Origin: Zygnema circumcarinatum
Taxonomy: Eukaryota; Streptophyta; Zygnematophyceae; Zygnematales; Zygnemataceae
Direction: 5' to 3'
Assembly: GCA_037447605.1 (NCBI GenBank)
Contig: CM074810.1
Span: 3,494,106 to 3,515,860, forward strand
Length of the DNA stretch: 21,755 nucleotides
A program made the position numbers and the translations under genes. Positions 10,601-18,001 of the stretch are shown one piece after another (positions within the stretch are counted from its first letter, which is position 1; each line of letters opens with the position of its first letter). The notes beneath the pieces are model-generated. The model did no database searches, was not told the origin of the DNA, and saw only the letters and a program-made list of their open reading frames with translations.

Positions 10601-12482
10601 CTCTCTCCTCTCTCTCTGCCTCCCTCACACACACAAGCATAAACACATACATGTGCACATGCAAACTTCCCGTCCCGGAGTCTGCTCTCACTGCTCGCAT
10701 CCTACAAGGAAACTGAGAATCTTGGGTCAGTCAAGAATCTGATGGACTCTCTAATGGGGTTGTTATTGAGTGACTTGTACAGAGACAAAACCAGGTTCAC
10801 ATTCAACCACAACAGGCGATGTATGGGCATGACAGAAACGGGAGCAGAGGGGGCCCACAGAGAGGGGGAGGGCAGCATGGCTATCGGTCTGAGAGGGAGA
10901 GAGGTGATGGGAGTTGGCAGAGTGCCCGGCGAGGCCATCCAGGACGTAGCCAGACTCAACGGTATGAAAGGAACGTGCAAATGAATGGAGGTTCGGACCA
11001 CTTTATGGCACGTTCTGGAAGTGATAAAGGTATGGAAAGGGGGGTGGAGAGAGTGCCAGAGAGGTGGCATGAGAGAAGCAACTTGGAGAGAATGTCTGAG
11101 AGGACAACTGATGTCAGAGTTATGGATCAAAGAGGGCCGGAAAGAGGTTCTGATGAGGAGCGGCATCACGGAGAGAAAGGAAGCGTTGAGAGACGGGGAG
11201 AAGGAGGGGGGGAGAGAGCCTCTGGCGACAATTGGAAGGGAGAACAGCGGTCAGGAAATGGGAGTGAGAGGTTCTTGGAGCAGGGAGTAGATAGAGTGGC
11301 GGGATGGAATCATGAAAAGTTTTATGATGCTAGGGGCATGGGAAGGGAGAGAGACAGGGGTAGTGATAAACATTCGGAAAAGCAGATTTTTGAGAGGGGT
11401 ATGGATAGGCCAAGAGATCAGTCCTCTCGACAGGAGAATCTTAAGCGGGGTCATAATCTGGACGTAGTTGGAGGAACAGTGGAGTCATCTGCAGGCTTAC
11501 CTATGATGCCGGCTTCAAGACGGACCTCATACGAAGTTTCTGGAGAGGTCCCCAACTCAAATATTCCTCCGGGGATAGCGCCTGCTGAACAGCCATTTGA
11601 TAGTAGTTTGAGGTCCAGATCAGGAGGTCTTAGTAATGTGGATGCAACTGAATTTGAAAGAGAAACGACAGGGGAAAGTTCAGGAAGGTCGGATAGGCAT
11701 ACTGAAGGGGGTTTCAGAGAGCCATATAGAGACCAACCACAGCAATCACAAAGGCAGGGCTTTAGGGAGCGAGAGGAAGGCTTTGCAGACATCCGAAAAA
11801 GCAAATCTTTGGGACGGCATGACGAGCGGCCTCATGTAGGCTTGAAAGGGGAAGAGCAGCAGGGGCAGACTGAGGCTTTGGGGCCTTTGGTGCTTACTTC
11901 GATGGAGCACTCACAACCGTCTCCCTCTGAGGACCACACAAGGTGAGATGAGAGGGTACACATCACAGTCCAATACAAGTGGACTTGGCGATACACATAA
12001 GAGGGGGTGGATGCAGCAGCCTGACACCCTGTAGAAAATTTAGGAGAGCCTCGTTATTGGGAGAAGGACAATAATCGAGAATAGCCTGCTTGCATTCCAT
12101 CCTCGATTGTTGTCCTTTACCCTCCCTCCCATTTGCATGGGAAGCTTTTTCCTTGGAAGGGTGTCAGAATCTAAACAGTAGTAAGGCTTTTTATGCAGAA
12201 AGGAGAACTGGTGGAAGAGAAGGTGGTAGGGTTGGCAGGAGATGGCAGGGAGGTCAAAGGAGATGGGGTAGATGCAGGAGAGGTATTGAGGGAACATTGG
12301 GAGAGGGCAGTCAGTGAGAGGCTTGTCTCTCTCCCTCTCCCTCTGTAGACCTACTTTAGGCGTTTCGTTTGTTTGTGATATCATGCTAATAGTTGATGTG
12401 GAGGGGAGGTTGCAGGCTTAATCTACAGTACCAAATGAAGGAGGAGGACTTTCCACCTCTCTCTCAAGGAGAGCGGAGGTAG
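3518..12482 (+). CDS. Plant-type PAP/OAS1 nucleotidyltransferase-fold protein
   Basis: Complete 10-exon gene: join(3518-3757, 3969-4157, 4302-4394, 4720-4902, 5367-5469, 5948-6133, 6428-7482, 7947-10439, 10783-11942, 12416-12482), 5,769 nt or 1,922 aa, with all phases consistent. The core resembles non-canonical poly(A) polymerase/terminal nucleotidyltransferases, which add nucleotides to RNA 3' ends. Visible motifs are FGSVPLKTYLPDGDIDLT (GS at 85-86, DxD at 97/99), a third Asp in NIVVDVSFNQLGG (157), the PAP/OAS1 substrate-binding block (about 175-260) and NLGRSVSKGNFHRIRSAFAY (about 321-343). These match the land-plant PAP/OAS1 substrate-binding superfamily. Residues from about 355 onward are low complexity: Gly/Pro/Ser-rich, then Arg/Glu/Gly-rich, ending in EEDFPPLS. 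The ATG is the first in frame and precedes the catalytic block by 80 codons. Enzyme activity and substrate are inferred from the family. The exon 7 donor could also be at 7464, which would remove six residues. Confidence 0.88.
3800..3933 (+). repeat. Two-copy repeat in intron 1
   Basis: Copy 1 is 3800-3850 and copy 2 is 3873-3933. Both carry a Y-rich start, tandem TATTTYGACG decamers and an identical GTAGAACGCTGAGAATCTGAA end. Copy 2 has one extra decamer-like unit. It lies wholly inside the 211-bp intron, just before its acceptor. Confidence 0.75.
3969..4157 (+). CDS. Nucleotidyltransferase exon 2 (catalytic GS/DxD)
   Basis: Encodes residues 81-143, phase 0 at both ends. It carries the nucleotide-binding GS (85-86) and the metal-binding aspartates D97 and D99. 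The donor GAG|GTCGGA is weak, but conservation (YIQAE joined to VKIIKCLVENIV) places the junction there. Confidence 0.85.
4302..4394 (+). CDS. Nucleotidyltransferase exon 3 (third Asp)
   Basis: Encodes residues 144-174, 31 codons, phase 0 at both ends, between a CAG acceptor and a GTAAGT donor. It contains VVDVSFNQLGG with the third catalytic carboxylate, D157. It is too short to stand out as an open frame and was found from protein conservation. Confidence 0.87.
4577..4650 (+). repeat. (AG)37 microsatellite in intron 3
   Basis: A perfect 74-bp AG dinucleotide run about 70 bp before the exon 4 acceptor. It is purine-rich on the transcript strand, so it does not serve as the polypyrimidine tract. 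Confidence 0.97.
4720..4902 (+). CDS. Nucleotidyltransferase exon 4 (PAP/OAS1 substrate-binding block)
   Basis: Encodes residues 175-235 (61 codons, phase 0 at both ends), from VDRLIGRNHLFKRSIILVK through GLISTYGLETLVLYIF. This is the most conserved block of the plant family and part of the central nucleotide-recognition region. The acceptor is TTGCAG and the donor GTACGT. Confidence 0.9.
4938..5120 (+). repeat. Degenerate GTCATG/GTCGTG hexanucleotide array in intron 4
   Basis: About 180 bp of imperfect tandem hexamers (variants of GGTCAT and TCGTGG), some inverted. The unit is degenerate, which suggests an old array. The short open frames across it are repeat artefacts. Confidence 0.65.
5367..5469 (+). 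CDS. Nucleotidyltransferase exon 5
   Basis: Encodes residues 236-269 plus one base of codon 270 (ends in phase 1). It contains FSTFDWDNYCVSLRGPV, a conserved family signature. The donor is G|GTAGGT and the acceptor CTGCAG. Confidence 0.87.
5948..6133 (+). CDS. Nucleotidyltransferase exon 6
   Basis: Phase 1 at both ends. It encodes residues 270-331 plus one base, including DLLLHEEFLAECTANYSV and FMNVIDPLLDSNNLGRSVSK. The correct frame is not the one that gives the longest Met-initiated frame here (5873-6079). The donor is G|GTTAGT. Confidence 0.87.
6428..7482 (+). CDS. Nucleotidyltransferase exon 7
   Basis: Encodes residues 332-683. It opens with the conserved NFHRIRSAFAYAAKKLTGIL, after which similarity fades into Gly/Glu/Arg-rich sequence. 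The preferred donor is CCG|GTGAGG at 7483. CAG|GTGTTG at 7465 is also phase 0. Without splicing, the frame runs to a stop at 7521. Confidence 0.82.
7947..10439 (+). CDS. Nucleotidyltransferase exon 8, long low-complexity tail
   Basis: Encodes residues 684-1514, opening GSISETAPMRVMPPHAPPS in phase 0 after a CACAG acceptor. It is Ser/Pro/Gly/Asn-rich with a Gln/His run (SQQSQSQHQHQ) and probably disordered. The segments GSFSHLQYSYIVG and GGVYPGTGVFP resemble short conserved blocks in plant relatives. The donor TTG|GTGCGT at 10440 is the best phase-0 site. Retention of the next intron would end the protein at a stop at 10473-10475. Confidence 0.8.
10486..10620. repeat. Complementary GA and CT tracts in intron 8
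   Basis: A GA tract (about 10486-10505) and a CT tract (about 10588-10618) lie roughly 85 bp apart in the same intron. They can pair in the transcript as a hairpin. Confidence 0.7.
10783..11942 (+). CDS. Nucleotidyltransferase exon 9, RGE-rich
   Basis: Encodes residues 1515-1900 plus two bases. With the acceptor TTGTACAG|AGACAA it begins RQNQVHIQPQQAMYGHDR in phase 0. A later acceptor at 10815 would also be phase 0. It is rich in Arg, Glu and Gly (ERGSDEERHHGEKG-like), as in many RNA-binding tails. It ends at AG|GTGAGA, phase 2, which fits exon 10 exactly. Confidence 0.78.
12416..12482 (+). CDS. Nucleotidyltransferase exon 10, C-terminal DFPPLS
   Basis: A 67-nt terminal exon after a GTTGCAG acceptor. 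Its first base completes the Arg codon split at 11942, and the frame then reads LNLQYQMKEEDFPPLSQGERR and stops at TAG (12480-12482). Similar EEDFPPLS endings occur in plant relatives as I remember them. The exact phase fit makes this the likely gene end. Confidence 0.75.
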
Positions 12483-13650
12483 CCTTGGAGAGGGAGCCTC
12501 TCTGTGAGCACCTTTTTGTGGAACCCTTAATTTCCTTGTGGGAGTAGCTAGCAGTTTTTTGCTCACTTTTTTCCGGCAATAAGACTAGTCCATAGAAATC
12601 CGGTGCAAACTGGGAGAAGGAGATGGAACAGTTTTCAGTCTCTTGGTGTGCACTGGTTCTCCCTTTGGTAGTGGGAGAGAGGGAGAGCGGGAGAATGGAG
12701 AGAGAGAAAGAGTTGAGGGGCGTGAGAGCATATGCTGATAAATAATTTGCAGTCAAATCTTTTGTAATACTAATGAATCAAACGAGGAACAGTTTAAATG
12801 GTAGCGGTAACTTTTTTGGGCGTAGAAAGATTTGGAAACGCGGGCCTTTTGAACTGACTGTTTTAAGCTCTCGCCTGGAAAGAGGGACTTCATTATTGGG
12901 CCCTGTGAAGGAGAGGTCTTCCCGCATAGACCTTAACATAGACGTGGTCTATGGCGAGCATGGGAAGGCGAGTACATCCAGGCGTAAATGCCATGCATGC
13001 AACAGGAAACGGCGCATGTGAAGGAGTATCCCCCCTTTCCCCTCCTCCACGCCTCTCTCTCCCTCCCGCCCTCCATCTCTCCCTCCCTTCCCACACCGCA
13101 AATACACTCGAAGGCATGGGCCATGCCTGAGGCCCCCCATAACTTAGTAGCTCACGAAGATGGTATTCTGTCAAGGGGGCACGCTATGGCGATCACTTCG
13201 CAACAAGATATCGATGAAAATGTTTCTCCGTCGCTTATATCATACAAAAGAAGGATGAAAAGAGTATGCGTATGACGATGTCAGAAGCAAGTTTTGTGAG
13301 GATTGTGACTTTTGTGAAATAGAAAGTGGGGGAGAAGGAAGAGAAACAGAGAGAGGGGTGAAGCAGAGACGGACGGGGAGTGGGGGGGGAGAAGGAGAGA
13401 GAGCGAGAGCTACAGGAACTCGACGCCCATTTCGACGAGTGCAATTCCTCAGAAGAATCACACCACCAATCCACCTGTGACAGTGGAATCGCCGATAAAC
13501 CACAGATCCAACTTGTGACAACTTGGTCTGGTTGTGATCCGTGCTTCTTGCACGACTCTAATTGCAATTTTGTTGGACAGTTCCGTTTCGTGGTTTCGTG
13601 GTTTCGTTTCGAGGCAGAATCTATCGCGCCCTCCCCCAAGAAATTGTACG
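12483..13650. other. 3' flank of first gene, no supported gene
   Basis: Probably begins with the 3' UTR. AT-rich ATAAATAA (12738-12745) and TGTAA (12763-12767) are possible polyadenylation elements, with weak support. A short frame at 12773-13021 (82 codons, ending RRKCHACNRKRRM) and a 150-codon frame at 13380-13832 match no family I recognise. CT-rich and GA-rich tracts lie at 13030-13090 and 13330-13410. Confidence 0.4.
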
Positions 13651-13656
13651 GACTCG

Positions 13657-13725
13657 AATCTTTAGGCGGATCTGAAGTTTTCAGAATTTTGAATTTTGAA
13701 TTTTTTTCAGATTCGCCTAAAGATT
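13657..13725. repeat. Long hairpin (20-bp inverted repeat)
   Basis: The left arm 13657-13676 (AATCTTTAGGCGGATCTGAA) and right arm 13706-13725 are reverse complements with one mismatch, enclosing a 29-bp AT-rich loop. It could be a small MITE remnant or a structured transcript. No terminal duplication is evident. Confidence 0.8.
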
Positions 13726-13859
13726 GCATTTCAAGAAATCGTATTTTTCTAAGAGTAGATTCGAATCGGATCTCTCACATATCTTTGCCTTGCCGTTTAG
13801 CACTTCAGATTTGTCAGTTGAAAGTTGGTTAGCCAGTCTGGTCAGCTATACGAGTCAAT

Positions 13860-13881
13860 ATTGGTCATTAGGATGACCAAT
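13860..13881. repeat. 9-bp inverted repeat ATTGGTCAT/ATGACCAAT
   Basis: Perfect arms at 13860-13868 and 13873-13881 with a 4-bp spacer. The surrounding 100 bp (13850-13950) repeat related pieces such as CAATATTG, GATGCGATA and GTGGTCAATA. Confidence 0.65.
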
Positions 13882-14024
13882 GCGATAGGACATGAAACGA
13901 TGCGATATTGGACGATTCAATATTGTTCGATAGTGGTCAATACGGCAGTATCCTTTCACAACGCAATGGCGTGTGTTTCAACGCGATACGCTTAACCGTT
14001 TTTGTACATGTGACACGCGACACT

Positions 14025-14034
14025 TGACGCGTCA
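14025..14034. promoter_or_regulatory. TGACGCGTCA palindrome
   Basis: A perfect 10-bp palindrome with bZIP-like TGAC half-sites, followed by ATGACGC at 14036-14042. It is the first member of a group of TGAC/ACGTCA elements upstream of the second gene. Function is inferred from the motif. Confidence 0.3.
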
Positions 14035-14067
14035 CGATGACGCAGAAAGTGACAGGGCCGCATGGGC

Positions 14068-14104
14068 AGAGGGAGAGGGAGAGGGAGAGGGAGAGGGAGA
14101 GGGG
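14068..14104 (+). repeat. GGGAGA hexanucleotide run
   Basis: Six or so near-perfect GAGGGA hexamers. The same unit appears inside coding exon 5 of the DCD-Kelch gene, where it writes Gly-Glu repeats. Confidence 0.8.
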
Positions 14105-14423
14105 CGAGATAAAATAGAGACTGGGAGAGAGAGAAGGCCTCCAACATTCATGTGAAGTTTCATGTCTACCTCCTCCTCCTGCCCAGCCCAGCGATCTTCA
14201 CATGTCGTCCTCCCACCCACATCACATGCATGCATCCATCCATGCCTTCATCCGTGCATTCGTGCATGCACCAGCCATGCAGTTGGCAACGATGTTGAAC
14301 AATGTTGTACATGAAGCTTTGGACTCCGACAACAAAATTGGAAATTGGACGATGTGGCGACCCCAAATGTCATGCGCAGCCGTCAGATTGGTGAACAAAC
14401 AATCGGACGAACCAAAACACGCC

Positions 14424-14699
14424 ACGTCATCAATGTGATCCTTCGGTTGAACTCACAAGTTTTGGCATTTGCTTGTACATTCGGACGCGGTAGATTCCTT
14501 CCTATCTTGATCAATGGTTGATCTTCGAACCTCTCCAGATCCACCTACGATCCTAAATCTACCATTGATCCCGGATCATCTCACGAGCCTAGATCAATCA
14601 ACGCCTTTGAGTTGACCTTCTCGGATGACGTCATAACTGTACAGTGTGTACGTCAACACACACGAACAACATCTGTGAATCACCTATGCCGACGTCATC
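14424..14699. promoter_or_regulatory. Cluster of ACGTCA (bZIP/CRE-type) elements
   Basis: CCACGTCAT lies at 14423-14430, the perfect CRE palindrome TGACGTCA at 14626-14633, TACGTCAAC at about 14650 and GACGTCATC at 14691-14699. ACGT-core sites of this kind bind plant bZIP factors. They lie 1.8-2.0 kb before the ATG at 16459, a plausible distal promoter position, but no TSS can be fixed by eye. Confidence 0.35.
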
Positions 14700-14923
14700 A
14701 CGAACCAGAAACTTGCGCCATCGCTGCCAGGTTCAAATTTGCAGTTTTTTCCCTTCCAAGTTTTTTCAGTCCGCACTCACCCGAGCAGGCGCAGACGCGT
14801 CAAGAACTGCAAATTTCCGCCAACTCATATTCCTATTGTCCCTTTATTTTACTGATAATTTTGCCTTAATAATTTCTCTGGTAAACTCCAATTTCCCTCT
14901 CCCCTCTTCTTTTCTATGCTTGC

Positions 14924-15006
14924 AGTTTCATGTTCAGTTGCAGTTGCAGTTTCAGTTCCAGTTCCAGGTCAAGTTCCATGTCCAGTTTCATTTCAGTTTC
15001 AGTTAT
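14924..15006 (+). repeat. CAGTTY hexanucleotide array
   Basis: About 80 bp of imperfect tandem CAGTTT/CAGTTC/CAGTTG units with a few substitutions. In one frame it reads alternating Leu/Phe-Gln, but splice sites and homology are lacking. Confidence 0.75.
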
Positions 15007-15158
15007 AAAGTGCATGGAAAGAACGCATGCCATCCAGTTCATGATCATGATGCGGTGCAAAATGTGACAACTGTCACAATTTGATGTGAACGCGAGCTAA
15101 CCGCAAGTTATATTTCACTTTTCCGAAATGTCGAATTTTTTTTCAGGTCTGAAGAAAT

Positions 15159-15377
15159 TTAGGGTTTACACCTCCGTGAAGTTGCAATTCGTGTGGTCTT
15201 TAAGGTTTCAAGATCCCATTCGGATAATTTGAATTCTCAATTTTTTAGAAATTTTGACATTTTTTGTTATTTTTTAGGGTTTTTTTAAAGGGTTCCCAGG
15301 CTCTAATAGCAAATTGGATTTCAATATTTTTAATGATTTTTATTTTAGGACTTTTAATGCATTCAGTCGTAGGGTTT
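15159..15377 (-). promoter_or_regulatory. Telo-box cluster
   Basis: TTAGGGTTT occurs at 15159-15167 and 15274-15282, and TAGGGTTT at 15370-15377, all in the same orientation as the one before the first gene. They lie 1.1-1.3 kb upstream of the second ATG, next to the long pyrimidine tract. They may mark the promoter if the gene has a long leader or a 5' UTR intron. Confidence 0.4.
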
Positions 15378-15596
15378 TCGGAGACCTCAACAATCTCAGG
15401 ATGCTCACAGAACAGCAAAACCCTGAACTCTGATCCAAAGCGCAATGTTCGATTGTTTATGTTTTGTGCTCTCTCTCTCACATGTTTCTGTCTCCGTCCC
15501 TCTATCTCGGTCTGTCCCGCATTCTATCTCACTCTCATTTTTCTCCCTCTTACTTCGTTTTCCCCTCGTTTTCCCTTCTCTCTTTTTCGCTCCCTC

Positions 15597-16449
15597 TATT
15601 TTACTCCCCCCTCTCCCTCCCCTTCCTCCATTCCTCCCCTCCCCTCCCTCCACCCTCCCCTCCCTTCCCCTCCCTTCCCCTCCGTCCCCCTCCGTCCCCC
15701 TCCCTCTCCCTCCCTCCCCTCCCTCCCTCCCCCTCCCACTCCCTCCCCTCCCTCCCCTCCCTCCCTCCCTCCCACTCCCTCCCCCTCCCTTCCCTTCCCT
15801 CCCCCTCCCTCCCCCTCCCTCCCCTCCCTCCCCCACCCTCCCCCTCCCTCCCCTCACCTCCCCTCCCTCCCCTTCCATTCCCCCCCTCCCCTCCCTCCCT
15901 CCGCCCTCCCTCCACTCCCGCCCCTTCCCCTCCCTCCCTCCATTCCTCCCTCCCCTCCCTCCACCCTCCCTCCCTTCCCTCCCTCCCCTCCCTCCCTCTC
16001 CCTCCCTCACCTCCCCTCCCTCCCCCTCCATTCCCCTCCCTTCCCTCCCTCCCCTCCCTCCCTCCCTCCCTCACCTCCCTCCCTCCCCTTCCATTCCCCT
16101 CCCTCCCTCCCTCCCTCCCTCTCCCTCCTCCCCTCCCTTCCCTCCTCCCTCCCCTCCACTCCCTCCCTCCCCTCCCTCCCTCCGCCCTCCCTCCCTCCCT
16201 CCCTCCCTCTCCCTCCCCTCCCTCCCCTCCCTCCCTCCCTCCTCCCTCCCTCCCTCCCTCCCCCACTCCATTCCCCCTCCCTCCCTCCTCCCTCCCTCTC
16301 CCTCTCCCTCCCCTCCCTTCCCTCCCTCCCCCCACCCTCCCTCCCTCCCTCCCTCCCTCCCTCCTCCCTCCCTCCCTCCCTCCCTCCCTCCCTCCCCTCC
16401 CTCCCCTCCCTTCCCTCCTCCCTCCCTCCCTCTCCCTCCCTCCCTCCCA
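15597..16449 (+). repeat. CCCTCC polypyrimidine tract, about 850 bp
   Basis: Nearly pure pyrimidine on the + strand, made of CCCTCC and CCTCCCTCC units with rare A or G. All three forward frames stay open through it because the repeat lacks stop codons. The G-rich complement has many runs of three or more G (GGGAGGGAGGG) able to form quadruplexes, and mirror symmetry allows triplex DNA. It ends in CCCAG at 16446-16450, nine bases before the second gene's ATG, so it may be the extended polypyrimidine tract of a 5' UTR intron. Confidence 0.92.
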
Positions 16450-16458
16450 GCCGGCCCA

Positions 16459-16615
16459 ATGGGCGCGGGGCGGCGCACTACGACGTATTCATTCGACTCC
16501 GCGAGCGCGAAGGGCCCCCCTCAGTTCCGATGCCTCCCGGAGGAGGAGCTCGGGGGAGTCATTTTTGGGGCCACGCGGGACACCATCGATGAGTGCATCG
16601 ATGGGAGGCTGTTCG
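16459..16615 (+). CDS. DCD-Kelch exon 1
   Basis: Encodes residues 1-52 plus one base. It is GC-rich against the surrounding repeat and carries the first DCD motif LGGVIFG (31-37) and CIDGRLFG. The donor is G|GTAGGC, phase 1. Confidence 0.88.
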
Positions 16616-17415
16616 GTAGGCCCTCCCTCCCTTCCTCCTCTCTCTCCTTTCCGTCTCTCCCTTCTCTCCCTCCCTTCTCCCTCCCTCCCTTCACATCACG
16701 TGGTTTCTCGTGTGCATCACTTCTATTTGTCATTTGTTTTTCACTTGTACATCACGCTTTTTCTAGCTTTATCGCTTTTTTCTGTACATCAACTTCCTTT
16801 GTGACTTCACGACTTCGGTTTTCACTTGACGTTGGTAGTCACTTTGTTGAATACCAAATTCATTAGTCACATTCATGACTATATATGACTATGTCCAATG
16901 CTTTTTGGACGTCCACCAGCATGTCTATTTCAAAATCTTCTCCCTTTTCCTTTCTATCCAACCCTCCCTCCCATGCCCTCCCTCTCTTCTCTCTCTCTTC
17001 CTACATTCACTTCTCTCACCCATCTCGCACTCATCCCTCTCCCTACCCACAACCTTCGCCGCTTTCTCCCATTCTCCACCGTCCCTCCCCCCCTTCGCTC
17101 TCTCCACCTCCTCCCTCCCTCCCTCTTGCTCTCTCTCTCTCCCTCCCCCACCCCTCCCCTCTCCCTCCTCTCTCCCTCTCACAGGACTACCGCGAATCCA
17201 CTACGAGTATGTGAAGAACATCCGCGATGGAATGCCCTTGTTTTTATTCAACTACTCCGACCGAACTCTTTTTGGCGTTTACGAAGCGGACGGATCGGGA
17301 GATCTCGATCTCGATCCGACGGCCTGGGCTTCAGTCAACTCGGGGGGGTTCCCTGCGCAGGTCGTAACGGAACGGTGGCTCTGACCCTTTCCATGTACAT
17401 GTATACTCTTGGGGA

Positions 17416-17471
<56 letters not shown>

Positions 17472-17866
17472 TTCTCTCTCTCTCTGTCTCTGCCTTTTTT
17501 CTCTCATCATTTTCTTTGTCTCTGCTTTCTCTATCTCGCAATGGATTGGTCTACTATGAATCTCTCTATCGGATGCTCTCTCACTGCGTCTCTCTCGCCC
17601 CCACTTTCCTCGCTCTCTCTCCTTTCACTTCCTTGCAAACGCTGTTAAGAGTCTCTCTCTCTCTCTCTCTCTCTCTCGCTCTCTCCCTCTCTCTCTCACT
17701 CTGTCTCTGCTTTTTTTCTCTCATCATTTTCTCTGCCTCTGCTTTCTCTATCTCGCAATGGATTGGTCTACTATGAATCTCTCTATCGGATGCTCTCTCA
17801 CTGCGTCTCTCTCGCCCCCACTTTCCTCGCTTTCTCTCCTTTCACTTCCTTGCAAACGCTGTTAAG

Positions 17867-17912
<46 letters not shown>

Positions 17913-17960
17913 TCTCCTCTCTTTTCTCTATCTCGCACTTGTTTATCCTCCTAAAGCTTC

Positions 17961-18001
<41 letters not shown>

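Noticed and set aside
13750-13780. tRNA T-arm-like GATTCGAATCGG
   Set aside because: No matching acceptor stem, D-arm or anticodon arm at the proper distances.
15159-15377. Interstitial telomeric repeat
   Set aside because: The TTTAGGG units are isolated single copies, not tandem, so telo-box promoter motifs are the better reading.
15405-16478. Long Gly/Arg/Glu-rich open frames on the - strand across the same tract
   Set aside because: They are the complement of the same repeat, with no start context, domain or non-repeat content.
16459-16480. N-myristoylation of the MGAGRRT start
   Set aside because: Gly2 is present, but position 6 is Arg and not Ser/Thr, so the motif does not fit well.
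15264-16866. Very long Pro/Ser/Leu-rich open frames on the + strand (up to 473 codons)
   Set aside because: The CCCTCC repeat contains no stop codons in any forward frame. Only the part after the ATG at 16459 has domain and splice support.
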